In this document: positions 1 through 9,837 of the stretch, piece after piece | Layout: each line of letters opens with the position of its first letter | Position numbering within the stretch: position 1 is the stretch's first letter | From: Proteus vulgaris | Lineage (GTDB): Bacteria > Pseudomonadota > Gammaproteobacteria > Enterobacterales > Enterobacteriaceae | Direction of reading: 5' to 3' | NCBI RefSeq assembly: GCF_016239305.1 | Contig: NZ_JAEHOQ010000007.1 | Coordinates: forward strand, 119,666 to 183,665 | DNA length: 64,000 bases | The notes under the pieces: generated by a model | The model's input: only the letters and a program-made list of their open reading frames with translations | What the model was told of the DNA's origin: nothing | Databases searched by the model: none | Program-made: the position numbers and the translations under genes

Positions 1-807
1 AATCAACGTCGTATTCGTGAGCTTATTTCAATTTCCGTGATCTTACCCGGCCTTGTTGATCCCAATAAAGGCATTGTTCGTTATATGCCTCATATGAAAG
101 TGGATAATTGGGCATTAGTAAACAGTCTTGAAAAACACTTTAGCCTACCATGTTACGCTGGTCATGATATTCGAAGCCTCGCATTAGCTGAAAACTATTT
201 TGGTGCCACAAGAGATTGTGAAGATTCGCTATTAGTGCGAATTCACCGTGGTGCTGGTGCAGGAGTTATTATAAATAATAAAATTCTCCTCAATCAGCGC
301 GGTAACCTTGGGGAAATTGGCCATATCCAAATAGACCCTCTAGGTGAGCGTTGTCATTGTGGTAATTTTGGTTGTTTAGAAACAATTGCATCAAATACGG
401 CTATTGAAGCCAAAGTACGCTATCAATTAGAGCAAGGTTACCCAAGCCAATATTTATCATCGACACAGTGCCAAATCCAAGATATCTGTCATGCTGCGGT
501 TAAAAATGATCCATTAGCGGTGGAAACGATTAAACAAGTTGGTCTACATTTGGGCAAAGCCATTGCGATTGCAATTAACTTATTTAACCCACAAAAAGTT
601 GTCTTAGCGGGTGAATTGACCGAAGCTGCTGAAATTTTGCTTCCTTCTATTCAAAGTTGTATTAATACTCAAGTATTAAAAGAATTTAGAGAAGAGCTTC
701 CTGTTGTCACATCAGAGCTTGATCATCGTTCTGCAATAGGGGCTTTTGCATTAACTAAACGTGCAATGCTTAATGGAGAATTGCTTCAACAGCTATTAGA
801 AAAGTAA
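1..807 (+). CDS. nagC: NagC, N-acetylglucosamine regulator (5' truncated by window edge)
   Basis: ROK-family transcriptional regulator that in E. coli senses GlcNAc-6-phosphate and controls amino-sugar uptake and use. The frame is open from base 1, so the N-terminal winged helix-turn-helix lies outside the window and 268 residues of the ROK domain are visible. The zinc-binding cluster CHCGNFGCLE is encoded at 352-381, and the C-terminus (ELDHRSAIGAFALTKRAML) matches NagC as I recall it better than Mlc. A GTG at 37 is not taken as a start because homology runs upstream of it. In E. coli nagD follows; here a hairpin and then a tRNA array follow, so nagD is missing at this position. Confidence 0.93.
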   Translation, partial: NQRRIRELISISVILPGLVDPNKGIVRYMPHMKVDNWALVNSLEKHFSLPCYAGHDIRSLALAENYFGATRDCEDSLLVRIHRGAGAGVIINNKILLNQRGNLGEIGHIQIDPLGERCHCGNFGCLETIASNTAIEAKVRYQLEQGYPSQYLSSTQCQIQDICHAAVKNDPLAVETIKQVGLHLGKAIAIAINLFNPQKVVLAGELTEAAEILLPSIQSCINTQVLKEFREELPVVTSELDHRSAIGAFALTKRAMLNGELLQQLLEK

Positions 808-901
808 GTTATTGCCGATAAATTATACTTTTTGAGTTAAATAAATACTTTTTCTTATTTAAATAGAGAAATAAGTATAAATTTCAAACAGTAATAGATT
901 A

Positions 902-946
902 AAAAAAAGAAATGTCACGTAATTTTTTCATTACATTTCTTTTTTA
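902..946 (+). terminator. Terminator-like hairpin after nagC
   Basis: An A-run plus GAAATGT (909-915) pairs with ACATTTC (933-939) and the following T-run, giving a stem of about 14 bp with a T-rich tail. It lies about 95 bases after the nagC stop. A-tract and T-tract on the two sides would let it work in either direction. Confidence 0.6.
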
Positions 947-1150
947 TACTTTTTTATCCCTACATCTTACATGGTTTTTATTCATCCCTCTCCTCTTACT
1001 GCTTTGTTTTTTCTTTTTATTCACACTTTACACTCTCATATTTTTGAGTATATTTTTTATCAAAAAGGTTGTTTTTTGGATCTTTTTTCGACAAAATGAT
1101 TAACCATCGAGCAAACGGACACGTTTCTCGAAAATTAATGCAAAAAGCAG
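947..1150. other. T-rich spacer without a convincing gene
   Basis: Between the nagC terminator and the tRNA promoter the plus strand is strongly pyrimidine-rich up to about 1090. An open frame at 912-1103 would give 63 mostly Leu/Phe/Ile residues, but it overlaps the terminator stem, has no Shine-Dalgarno sequence and looks like a by-product of T-richness. I see no other gene here. Confidence 0.5.
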
Positions 1151-1179
1151 TTGACGGATTTGTCTGTAATACGCATAAT
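1151..1179 (+). promoter_or_regulatory. Stringent-type sigma70 promoter of the tRNA array
   Basis: TTGACG (1151-1156) and CATAAT (1174-1179) are separated by exactly 17 bases. The -10 is followed at once by the GC-rich discriminator GCGCCCCGC, typical of stable-RNA promoters under ppGpp control. The first tRNA starts at 1219, so the leader is about 30 bases. Confidence 0.85.
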
Positions 1180-1218
1180 GCGCCCCGCAACGCCGACGAA
1201 GGTTATGCAAAAAAAGAT

Positions 1219-1295
1219 GGCTATGTAGCTCAGCTGGTTAGAGCACAACACTCATAATGTTGGGGTCACAGGTTCGAATCCCGTCATAGCCACCA
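1219..1295 (+). tRNA. metT: tRNA-Met(CAT), elongator
   Basis: 77-base cloverleaf with acceptor stem GGCTATG/CATAGCC, discriminator A and encoded CCA. The anticodon loop CTCATAA gives CAT. The sequence resembles the E. coli elongator metT/metU genes rather than initiator tRNA. First gene of the array; identical to the copy at 1630-1706. Confidence 0.97.
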
Positions 1296-1303
1296 TCTTT
1301 TTT

Positions 1304-1388
1304 GCGGGAGTGGCGAAATTGGTAGACGCACCAGATTTAGGTTCTGGCGCCGCAAGGTGTGCGAGTTCAAGTCTCGCCTCCCGCACCA
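1304..1388 (+). tRNA. leuW: tRNA-Leu(TAG)
   Basis: 85-base class II tRNA with a long variable arm, acceptor stem GCGGGAG/CTCCCGC and encoded CCA. The anticodon loop TTTAGGT gives TAG, which reads CUN codons. It corresponds to leuW of the E. coli metT-leuW-glnU array and is identical to the second copy at 1838-1922. Confidence 0.97.
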
Positions 1389-1415
1389 TTTTAACCTCGT
1401 CAAGAATTTATCAGT

Positions 1416-1490
1416 TGGGATATCGCCAAGCGGTAAGGCACCAGGTTTTGATCCTGGCATTCCCAGGTTCGAATCCTGGTATCCCAGCCA
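1416..1490 (+). tRNA. glnU: tRNA-Gln(TTG), copy 1
   Basis: 75-base tRNA with acceptor stem TGGGATA/TATCCCA, discriminator G and encoded CCA. The anticodon loop TTTTGAT gives TTG. Identical to the copies at 1535 and 1713. Confidence 0.97.
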
Positions 1491-1534
1491 TATTTCTGAT
1501 AAATAATAAGTGTGTTGACAATTGAATTAGCGGA

Positions 1535-1609
1535 TGGGATATCGCCAAGCGGTAAGGCACCAGGTTTTGATCCTGGCATTCCCAGGTTCGAATCCTGGTA
1601 TCCCAGCCA
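1535..1609 (+). tRNA. glnW: tRNA-Gln(TTG), copy 2
   Basis: Identical to the tRNA-Gln at 1416-1490, with the same TTG anticodon and encoded CCA. The spacer from the previous tRNA is 44 bases. Confidence 0.97.
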
Positions 1610-1629
1610 TCTTTCGCTAGATTCAATAT

Positions 1630-1706
1630 GGCTATGTAGCTCAGCTGGTTAGAGCACAACACTCATAATGTTGGGGTCACAGGTTCGAATCCCGTCATAG
1701 CCACCA
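1630..1706 (+). tRNA. metU: tRNA-Met(CAT), elongator, second copy
   Basis: Exact repeat of the 1219-1295 elongator tRNA-Met. Its position matches metU in the E. coli array, between two tRNA-Gln genes. Confidence 0.97.
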
Positions 1707-1712
1707 TTTTTT

Positions 1713-1787
1713 TGGGATATCGCCAAGCGGTAAGGCACCAGGTTTTGATCCTGGCATTCCCAGGTTCGAATCCTGGTATCCCAGCCA
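1713..1787 (+). tRNA. tRNA-Gln(TTG), copy 3
   Basis: Third identical tRNA-Gln with anticodon TTG, 6 bases after tRNA-Met. In E. coli this position (glnV) carries anticodon CTG, so the Gln genes here appear homogenised to TTG. It is followed directly by an intrinsic terminator. Confidence 0.97.
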
Positions 1788-1800
1788 TATTTTGAAAGAG

Positions 1801-1826
1801 AGACTCGCAAAGCGAGTCTTTTTTTC
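1801..1826 (+). terminator. Intrinsic terminator inside the tRNA array
   Basis: AGACTCGC (1801-1808), loop AAA, GCGAGTCT (1812-1819), then a run of T. This strong terminator lies before the last tRNA-Leu, so that gene would depend on read-through or its own promoter. Confidence 0.85.
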
Positions 1827-1837
1827 TCCAAGTTGTT

Positions 1838-1922
1838 GCGGGAGTGGCGAAATTGGTAGACGCACCAGATTTAGGTTCTGGCGCCGCAAGGTGTGCGAGT
1901 TCAAGTCTCGCCTCCCGCACCA
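1838..1922 (+). tRNA. tRNA-Leu(TAG), second copy
   Basis: Exact repeat of the tRNA-Leu at 1304-1388, lying beyond an intrinsic terminator and followed by a second, similar terminator. E. coli has glnX (Gln-CTG) at the end of its array instead. A duplication of a tRNA-plus-terminator unit is a likely origin. Confidence 0.97.
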
Positions 1923-1958
1923 TTGATTACTAACGTGTATATCACGAAATCAACGATT

Positions 1959-1984
1959 AAGACTCGCAATAGCGGGTCTTTTTT
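1959..1984 (+). terminator. Terminator after the last tRNA-Leu
   Basis: AAGACTCGC (1959-1967), loop AATA, GCGGGTCTT (1972-1980), then TTTT. The stem closely resembles the terminator at 1801-1826, which supports duplication of the array end. Confidence 0.85.
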
Positions 1985-2122
1985 GTTTCTACGATCCTAT
2001 TTTCCCCAAACACGATTTCTCCCCTTTGTACTTCTCTTTACTTTCCTGCATTCAAAACAATTTTTTATTTCATCTTGATTTTTCCAAGCCTTTTTGATCT
2101 TTCTGTACATATATTCACTCAA

Positions 2123-2144
2123 ATACTATACTCCCCTATAGTAT
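2123..2144 (+). promoter_or_regulatory. FrmR operator
   Basis: Inverted repeat ATACTATA (2123-2130), spacer CTCCCC, TATAGTAT (2137-2144). The arms are perfect and a C-rich centre is typical of CsoR/RcnR/FrmR-family operators. It ends 15 bases before the frmR start and overlaps a TACTAT that could be the -10, so bound FrmR would block transcription. Confidence 0.85.
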
Positions 2145-2159
2145 ATTTAAGGATTATGT

Positions 2160-3568
<1,409 letters not shown>

Positions 3569-3575
3569 TCATCCT

Positions 3576-3608
3576 CAAACCTATACCTCATAGGTTTGTC
3601 TTTGTTTT
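3576..3608 (+). promoter_or_regulatory. Intercistronic hairpin between frmA and frmB
   Basis: CAAACCTAT (3576-3584) pairs perfectly with ATAGGTTTG (3590-3598) and is followed by TCTTTGTTTTT. It looks like a weak terminator or 3' stabiliser that could lower frmB expression relative to frmA. Confidence 0.6.
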
Positions 3609-3621
3609 TAAAGGAGTCAAA

Positions 3622-4452
3622 ATGGAAAGGATTGAACGTCACGCCTGTTTTGGTGGTTGGCAAGAAATTTATCAACATACATCAAAGGCGTTAAATTGTG
3701 AGATGAAATTTGCCATCTATCTTCCTCCTATGGAAGAAGAGCAAAAATACCCTGTTTTATATTGGTTATCAGGTTTAACTTGTAACGAACAAAATTTTAT
3801 TACTAAAGCTGGTGCTCAACAGTTTGCGGCACAACATGGCATTATTTTAGTTGTGCCCGATACCAGCCCTCGTGGTGAAAATGTCGCTGATGATAGTGCT
3901 TATGATCTAGGGCAAGGTGCTGGTTTTTATCTTAATGCTATCCAATCCCCTTGGAATGAGCATTACAAGATGTATGACTATATTGTTGATGAGCTACCGA
4001 CACTGGTTGAAACATATTTTCCAGTCACGGATAAACGCGCAATTAGCGGACATTCAATGGGAGGGCATGGAGCATTAACAATTGCCTTACGAAATTCGGC
4101 CCGCTATCGTAGCGTGTCTGCATTCTCCCCTATAGTAGCGCCATCTATCGTTCCTTGGGGCAAAAAGGCGTTTAGCGCTTATTTAGGGGATGATATGACA
4201 CAATGGCAACAGTATGATGCGATTACTTTGCTTGATAATGTCGAACACGCATTACCCATGCGCGTTGATGTAGGAACTGACGACCCCTTCTATCAAGAGC
4301 AACTTAAACCTGAATTATTTGCGCAAGCTTGTGACAAGAAAAAGTTCCCTTATCAATTGAATTTACATCAAGGGTACGATCACAGTTACTATTTTGTGGC
4401 GAGTTTTATTGGTGAACATATTGCCTTTCATGCTAAACACCTAAACGCTTAG
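3622..4452 (+). CDS. frmB: FrmB, S-formylglutathione hydrolase
   Basis: Esterase D-type alpha/beta hydrolase, 276 residues, that cleaves S-formylglutathione to formate and glutathione and so completes formaldehyde removal. The nucleophile is Ser145 in GHSMGG; Asp220 or Asp221 and His254 (in GYDHSYYF) fit the rest of the triad. The oxyanion region WLSGLTCNEQNF is conserved. It has a good Shine-Dalgarno (AAGGAG) and follows frmA after 53 bases. Confidence 0.96.
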   Translation: MERIERHACFGGWQEIYQHTSKALNCEMKFAIYLPPMEEEQKYPVLYWLSGLTCNEQNFITKAGAQQFAAQHGIILVVPDTSPRGENVADDSAYDLGQGAGFYLNAIQSPWNEHYKMYDYIVDELPTLVETYFPVTDKRAISGHSMGGHGALTIALRNSARYRSVSAFSPIVAPSIVPWGKKAFSAYLGDDMTQWQQYDAITLLDNVEHALPMRVDVGTDDPFYQEQLKPELFAQACDKKKFPYQLNLHQGYDHSYYFVASFIGEHIAFHAKHLNA

Positions 4453-4462
4453 CTATAATGCA

Positions 4463-4496
4463 AATGCGATGCTCTCTTTGAAGAGATCATCGCATT
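4463..4496. terminator. Hairpin between convergent frmB and ubiF
   Basis: AATGCGATG (4463-4471) pairs with CATCGCATT (4488-4496), with an inner TCTCT/AGAGA stem and a TTGA loop; a single mismatch separates the two stems. There is no long T-run on either side, so termination efficiency is uncertain. Confidence 0.55.
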
Positions 4497-4503
4497 ACTT
4501 AAA

Positions 4504-5688
4504 TCACTTAATGCCTAATGCATAACGTAGTGCCATTTCTTTAACCTTACCTGCGTGTTGAGCTGCTAAAAGACCGATATTTCTAACGATTTTTAAACCC
4601 GGTAATTGGTGACTAAAGGTATGATAAAAAACATCCATTCCTGCTTGCATCACTAAGTTATCAGGCATACGTCGACGCTGATATTTTTTCAATAACGCCA
4701 TTGAATCCCAAGGCTCAAAATGTTTTTTAGCATCAGCCACTAAGTCTAAGAAACAATCCACATCACGGTAACCTAAATTGACACCCTGTCCCGCTAAAGG
4801 ATTAATGGTGTGAGCCGCATCTCCCAACAAAATAATTCCTTTATCAACGTAACGGCTTGCATGTTGACGTGTTAATGGGAATGAACCAGCTGCAATAGGT
4901 GTCGCTTTACCTAATCGCTCAGGAAAAGCATGTTGAATTTCTTTTTCTAACTGCGTCATCGACATATTTTGCAGTTTTCTAATTCTGTCAGGCGAGTCAT
5001 ACCAAACTAAGCATGCCCAGTTATCAAAAAGCGGTAAATAAGCACGAGGCCCAGAAGGGTAAAAACGTTGCCATGTTCCCTTTTCTGGTGGTAATTCTGT
5101 TTTTACTGTAATCAACATACAAGATTGGCGATATTGCCAGCCATTACTACCAATACCCGCAAATTGGCGCACTTGAGAATTCGCACCATCCGCACCTACC
5201 ACTAAATTTGTGCACACTTCACTGCCATCAGAAAGTGTTACTTTCCATTTATCATCTAAATAAGTCATTTTACTTAGACTGTTTGGGCATAATAAAGTGA
5301 TATTGCTATAACGTTCAGCCTCTTGCCAAAGTGCTAATTGCAAAATACGGTTTTCAACCATATACCCCAATTCAGGCAATCCTAGGCTTTTTGCATCAAA
5401 AATGACATGAGCATTTTCTTCTTCCCATGTTTCAAGAGTATGATAAGGTGCACAACGCATAGCCAAAACATGTTGCCATGCACCTAGTTGTTTTAATAGA
5501 CTAACGGACGCACAGCTAATCGCAGAAATACGGATATCAGGATGAGATGACGCATCAAAAGGTGCTGGAGACTGTCGTTCAATCATTGCGACACGCAATC
5601 CTTCTTGCGCCAGTCCAATTGCAACAGCAGCGCCAATCATCCCGCCACCCGCGATGACTGCATCAAAATCGATTTTTACATTACTCAT
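4504..5688 (-). CDS. ubiF: UbiF, ubiquinone biosynthesis C6-hydroxylase
   Basis: FAD-dependent monooxygenase that in E. coli hydroxylates the demethoxyubiquinone ring, a late step of ubiquinone synthesis. The N-terminal dinucleotide fold has GGGMIG, the middle has DGANSQVRQ, and the second FAD motif is GDAAHTINPLAGQGVNLGYRD. I place the start at 5688, giving 394 residues, because it matches the length of E. coli UbiF; an in-frame ATG at 5709 adds seven residues and neither has a strong ribosome binding site. Divergent from miaB, as in E. coli. Confidence 0.95.
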   Translation of the reverse strand: MSNVKIDFDAVIAGGGMIGAAVAIGLAQEGLRVAMIERQSPAPFDASSHPDIRISAISCASVSLLKQLGAWQHVLAMRCAPYHTLETWEEENAHVIFDAKSLGLPELGYMVENRILQLALWQEAERYSNITLLCPNSLSKMTYLDDKWKVTLSDGSEVCTNLVVGADGANSQVRQFAGIGSNGWQYRQSCMLITVKTELPPEKGTWQRFYPSGPRAYLPLFDNWACLVWYDSPDRIRKLQNMSMTQLEKEIQHAFPERLGKATPIAAGSFPLTRQHASRYVDKGIILLGDAAHTINPLAGQGVNLGYRDVDCFLDLVADAKKHFEPWDSMALLKKYQRRRMPDNLVMQAGMDVFYHTFSHQLPGLKIVRNIGLLAAQHAGKVKEMALRYALGIK

Positions 5689-5896
5689 CATTGTTATGCC
5701 ATAACTCATTACTTTAAATAATAGGTAAGCGCTGTTTCAGTTTATTTTGATTAAACTAAACGCCATAAATAATTAGCGCCGACTTACTCTAGTCACTGAC
5801 CACACAAATGACTACAATAACCGCCTTATTGGCTTATTACACGCAACGTTTTCCAGTGATTAGCTATTGTCTCACTGAAAATACCGGATTTACACA

Positions 5897-7327
5897 ATGT
5901 CGACGATAAAAAAACTGTACATTAAAACTTGGGGCTGTCAGATGAATGAGTACGATTCATCCAAAATGGCAGACCTACTCGAAAGCACCCACGGTTATCA
6001 GTTAACCGATGTCGCCGAAGATGCGGACATTCTACTGCTAAATACCTGTTCTATCCGTGAGAAAGCACAAGAAAAAGTCTTTCATCAGTTAGGACGTTGG
6101 AAATATTTTAAAGATAATAAACCCGATATTATCATTGGCGTCGGCGGTTGTGTTGCCTCTCAAGAAGGTGAATACATCCGTCAACGTGCGCAGTGTGTCG
6201 ATATTATCTTCGGACCACAAACCTTACACCGCTTGCCTGAAATGATTAATCAGGTTAAAGGTACCAAAAGTCCAGTTGTCGATATCAGCTTCCCTGAAAT
6301 CGAAAAATTTGACCGTTTACCCGAGCCTCGCGCAGAAGGTCCTTCTGCTTTCGTTTCCATCATGGAAGGCTGTAATAAATACTGCTCTTTCTGTGTTGTA
6401 CCTTACACTCGCGGTGAAGAAGTCAGTCGCCCTTGTGATGATGTGCTATTTGAAATCGCGCAATTAGCAGCTCAAGGTGTACGCGAAGTTAACTTATTAG
6501 GCCAAAACGTTAACGCCTATCGTGGCGCTACTTTTGATGGACAAATTTGTAGCTTTGCTGAATTAATTCGCTTAGTGGCAGCAATTGATGGTATTGACCG
6601 TATTCGTTTTACCACCAGCCACCCTATCGAATTTACTGACGACATCGTTGCTGTTTATGAAGATACGCCAGAATTAGTCAGCTATTTACATTTACCAGTA
6701 CAAAGTGGTTCTGACCGCATTCTAACATTAATGAAGCGTAACCATACGGCACTTGAATATAAAAGCATCATTCGCAAATTACGCAAAGCACGTCCTGATA
6801 TTCTGATCAGTTCAGACTTTATCATCGGTTTCCCAGGTGAAACACAAGATGACTTTGAAAAAACGATGCAATTAATTGCAGATGTTAATTTCGATATGAG
6901 CTTTAGTTTCATCTATTCCGCGCGTCCTGGTACTCCAGCAGCCGACTTACCTGATGACGTAAGTGAAGATGAAAAGAAACAGCGTTTATATCTGCTACAA
7001 CAACGTATCAATCAACAAGCCATGAACTTTAGCCGAGCTATGCTAAACAGTGTGCAGCGTATTCTTGTTGAAGGTCCTTCACGTAAAAATGTGATGGAGC
7101 TTTCAGGTCGTACTGAAAATAACCGAGTGGTTAACTTTGAAGGTACACCAGATATGATTGGTAAGTTCGTTGATGTTGAGATTGTGGACGTTTATGCCAA
7201 CTCCCTACGTGGTAAAGTGGTTAGAACGGAAGATCAAATGGATTTACGTATCCATGAATCACCAGAATCCGTCATTGCACGTACTCGTAAAGAAGATGAA
7301 TTAGGGGTAGGTGTTTACCAACCTTAA
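5897..7327 (+). CDS. miaB: MiaB, tRNA-2-methylthio-N6-isopentenyladenosine synthase
   Basis: Radical SAM methylthiotransferase, 476 residues, that adds the methylthio group to i6A37 of tRNAs. N-terminal cluster ligands are Cys14, Cys51 and Cys85. The radical SAM motif is Cys159-Cys163-Cys166 in [13 protein letters not shown]-terminal TRAM domain occupies roughly the last 70 residues. First gene of a miaB-ybeZ-ybeY-corC-lnt run that keeps the E. coli order. Confidence 0.97.
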   Translation: MSTIKKLYIKTWGCQMNEYDSSKMADLLESTHGYQLTDVAEDADILLLNTCSIREKAQEKVFHQLGRWKYFKDNKPDIIIGVGGCVASQEGEYIRQRAQCVDIIFGPQTLHRLPEMINQVKGTKSPVVDISFPEIEKFDRLPEPRAEGPSAFVSIMEGCNKYCSFCVVPYTRGEEVSRPCDDVLFEIAQLAAQGVREVNLLGQNVNAYRGATFDGQICSFAELIRLVAAIDGIDRIRFTTSHPIEFTDDIVAVYEDTPELVSYLHLPVQSGSDRILTLMKRNHTALEYKSIIRKLRKARPDILISSDFIIGFPGETQDDFEKTMQLIADVNFDMSFSFIYSARPGTPAADLPDDVSEDEKKQRLYLLQQRINQQAMNFSRAMLNSVQRILVEGPSRKNVMELSGRTENNRVVNFEGTPDMIGKFVDVEIVDVYANSLRGKVVRTEDQMDLRIHESPESVIARTRKEDELGVGVYQP

Positions 7328-7355
7328 TTAATCAGATTTAACAAAAGGATAATCA

Positions 7356-8417
7356 GTGACAGTAATAGCACATGCACAAGTAGCGACCCAAGAAATTTTC
7401 TTAGAGCCAGCTGACAATGCCCGTTTAATGAGCCTATGTGGCCCATTCGACGATAATATTAAGCAACTTGAGCGCCGTTTAGGTATCGAGATTAACCATC
7501 GTGATAACCGTTTTAAACTCACGGGTAAATCATTGTGTGTCAATGCGGCAGCAGGAATTTTACGTCGCCTGTATGTGGAAACCTCGCCAATTAAAGGCGT
7601 GATCCCCGATATCGACCCTGAACAAATTCATCTTGCTATCAAAGAAAGCCGTGTGCTTGAGCAAAGCGATGAGCATGTTCCTGAATTTGGGAAATCAACC
7701 AATATTCGGACTAAGCGAGGTGTGATAAAACCTCGCACACCGAATCAGGCACAATATATTGCCAATATTCAAACTCATGATATTACGTTTGGTATCGGGC
7801 CTGCTGGTACAGGGAAGACATATCTGGCTGTTGCTGCCGCTGTTGATGCCCTTGAACGTCAAGAAGTACGTCGTATTTTGTTAACGCGCCCTGCGGTTGA
7901 AGCTGGTGAAAAGCTGGGTTTTTTACCAGGTGACCTTAGTCAAAAAGTCGATCCTTATTTACGACCGCTTTATGATGCGTTATTTGAGATGTTGGGTTTT
8001 GAAAAAGTTGAGAAACTAATAGAGCGTAATGTTATTGAAGTCGCTCCCCTCGCTTATATGCGTGGGCGTACACTCAATGATGCCTTTATCATTCTTGATG
8101 AAAGCCAAAACACCACCATTGAACAAATGAAAATGTTCTTAACACGTATTGGTTTTAACTCTAAAGCCGTTGTCACTGGGGATATTACTCAGATTGACCT
8201 ACCAAGAGGCAATAAATCAGGCTTACGTCATGCCATTGAAGTTTTATCAGATGTGAATGACTTAAGTTTTAACTTTTTCCACAGCGAAGACGTTGTTCGT
8301 CACCCAGTGGTTGCCAAAATTGTTATCGCCTATGAAGCTTGGGAAACCGAAGACCAAAAACGTCGTCAAGCTATCAAAGCAGAAAAAGAGAAGCTTCAGA
8401 GAGAAAATCATGAGTGA
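7356..8417 (+). CDS. ybeZ: YbeZ/PhoH-like ATPase
   Basis: PhoH-family P-loop ATPase, 353 residues, very close to E. coli YbeZ, which partners the endoribonuclease YbeY in RNA metabolism. Walker A GPAGTGKT is at 148-155 and a Walker B-like FIILDESQN lies near residue 245. The start is a GTG with AAAGGA upstream. The last 8 bases overlap ybeY, which suggests translational coupling of the two partners. Confidence 0.95.
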   Translation: MTVIAHAQVATQEIFLEPADNARLMSLCGPFDDNIKQLERRLGIEINHRDNRFKLTGKSLCVNAAAGILRRLYVETSPIKGVIPDIDPEQIHLAIKESRVLEQSDEHVPEFGKSTNIRTKRGVIKPRTPNQAQYIANIQTHDITFGIGPAGTGKTYLAVAAAVDALERQEVRRILLTRPAVEAGEKLGFLPGDLSQKVDPYLRPLYDALFEMLGFEKVEKLIERNVIEVAPLAYMRGRTLNDAFIILDESQNTTIEQMKMFLTRIGFNSKAVVTGDITQIDLPRGNKSGLRHAIEVLSDVNDLSFNFFHSEDVVRHPVVAKIVIAYEAWETEDQKRRQAIKAEKEKLQRENHE

Positions 8418-8877
8418 AGTTATCCTTGATTTACAAGTTGCAAGTGAAAATACGCAAGGGCTTCCGAGTGAAGCCCAATTTATGACATGGCTTGAAGCGG
8501 TATTACCACAGTTTCAGCCAGTCAGTGAAGTCACCATCCGCATTGTTGATGAAGCAGAAAGCCACGAGCTTAATCTAACTTATCGCGGTAAAGATAGACC
8601 CACTAACGTGCTTTCTTTTCCTTTTGAAGCACCACCTGAAATTGAACTGCCTTTATTAGGTGATTTAATTATTTGCCGACAAGTGGTAGAAAAAGAAGCT
8701 GTTGAACAGAGTAAGACCGTTGAAGAACATTGGGCACACATGGTTATTCATGGTTGTCTGCATCTTTTAGGTTATGATCATATTGAAGATGATGAAGCCG
8801 AAGAAATGGAAGGTTTGGAGACGGAAATCTTACAAAATTTAGGTTATGCAGATCCCTATTTAATTGAAAAAGAGTAA
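8410..8877 (+). CDS. ybeY: YbeY, endoribonuclease for rRNA maturation
   Basis: Single-domain zinc endoribonuclease, 155 residues, needed for 16S rRNA 3'-end maturation and ribosome quality control. The signature [11 protein letters not shown] supplies the metal ligands His114, His118 and His124. The ATG at 8410 is used because homology begins there ([13 protein letters not shown]); the open frame extends upstream inside ybeZ. Overlaps the ybeZ stop by 8 bases. Confidence 0.96.
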   Translation: MSEVILDLQVASENTQGLPSEAQFMTWLEAVLPQFQPVSEVTIRIVDEAESHELNLTYRGKDRPTNVLSFPFEAPPEIELPLLGDLIICRQVVEKEAVEQSKTVEEHWAHMVIHGCLHLLGYDHIEDDEAEEMEGLETEILQNLGYADPYLIEKE

Positions 8878-8948
8878 CAGTTCTCTTATTTTTATGATAA
8901 ATACTATATCTAATTAACCATTCAATGAGGAAAAATAGTTAAAACGCC

Positions 8949-9830
8949 ATGAGCGACGACCAATCTTCGAGTAACGATAACCCTGGTCCTAAGAAAGGGT
9001 TTCTCACACTGCTTAATCAGTGGTTCCACGGTGAACCTAAAAACCGTGATGATCTGATGGAGCTTATCCGCGATTCTGAACAGAAAGAATTAATTGATCC
9101 TGATACCCGCGACATGCTTGAAGGGGTAATGGATATTGCTGAACAGCGTGTTCGGGATATTATGATCCCACGCTCTCAAATCGTTACACTAAAACGTAAT
9201 CAAACTCTTGATGAATGTTTAGATGTAATTATTGATTCAGCACATTCCCGTTTCCCAGTCATAAGTGAAGACAAAGATCATATTGAAGGCTTATTGATGG
9301 CAAAAGATTTACTGCCATTCATGCGTACTGACGCAGAGCCATTTAGTATGGATAAAGTCTTACGTTCAGCGGTTGTTGTACCTGAAAGTAAACGGGTCGA
9401 TCGCCTATTAAAAGAATTCCGCTCACAACGCTATCATATGGCAATTGTAATTGATGAATTCGGAGGTGTATCAGGGCTTGTCACAATTGAAGATATTCTA
9501 GAACTTATCGTAGGCGAAATTGAAGATGAGTATGACGATGAGGATGATATTGATATTCGTCCACTGAGTCGCCACGCTTACTCAGTTCGAGCTTTAACCC
9601 AGATAGAAGATTTCAATGAAGCGTTCGGTACACATTTCAGCGATGAAGAAGTTGATACTATTGGCGGTTTAGTTATGCAAGCCTTTGGTCATCTTCCTGC
9701 TCGTGGTGAAACTATTACCATTGATAATTACCAATTTAAAGTTGTTATGGCAGATAGCCGTAAGATCATTCAGGTTTATGTGCATATCCCAGATGATGCG
9801 CCCATTCCTGAACTAGGTAATGATGCATAG
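8949..9830 (+). CDS. corC: CorC/YbeX, CBS-domain magnesium/cobalt protein
   Basis: 293-residue soluble protein with a pair of CBS domains (about residues 70-190), an acidic linker [11 protein letters not shown], and a C-terminal CorC/HlyC transporter-associated domain. E. coli YbeX has been linked to Mg/Co efflux and, with its neighbours, to ribosome maintenance. It follows ybeY by 71 bases and precedes lnt by 7 bases, so the three are probably co-transcribed. Confidence 0.94.
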   Translation: MSDDQSSSNDNPGPKKGFLTLLNQWFHGEPKNRDDLMELIRDSEQKELIDPDTRDMLEGVMDIAEQRVRDIMIPRSQIVTLKRNQTLDECLDVIIDSAHSRFPVISEDKDHIEGLLMAKDLLPFMRTDAEPFSMDKVLRSAVVVPESKRVDRLLKEFRSQRYHMAIVIDEFGGVSGLVTIEDILELIVGEIEDEYDDEDDIDIRPLSRHAYSVRALTQIEDFNEAFGTHFSDEEVDTIGGLVMQAFGHLPARGETITIDNYQFKVVMADSRKIIQVYVHIPDDAPIPELGNDA

Positions 9831-9837
9831 GATCTAA

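Noticed and set aside
912..1103. 63-codon frame encoding a very hydrophobic peptide
   Set aside because: Overlaps the nagC terminator stem, lacks a ribosome binding site and reflects a T-rich tract.
1310..1923. Open frames on both strands across the tRNA genes
   Set aside because: They are translations of tRNA sequence, repeated because the tRNAs are identical.
1801..1984. Integrase attachment site at the end of the tRNA array
   Set aside because: No integrase gene, no partial tRNA repeat downstream and no mobile genes nearby.
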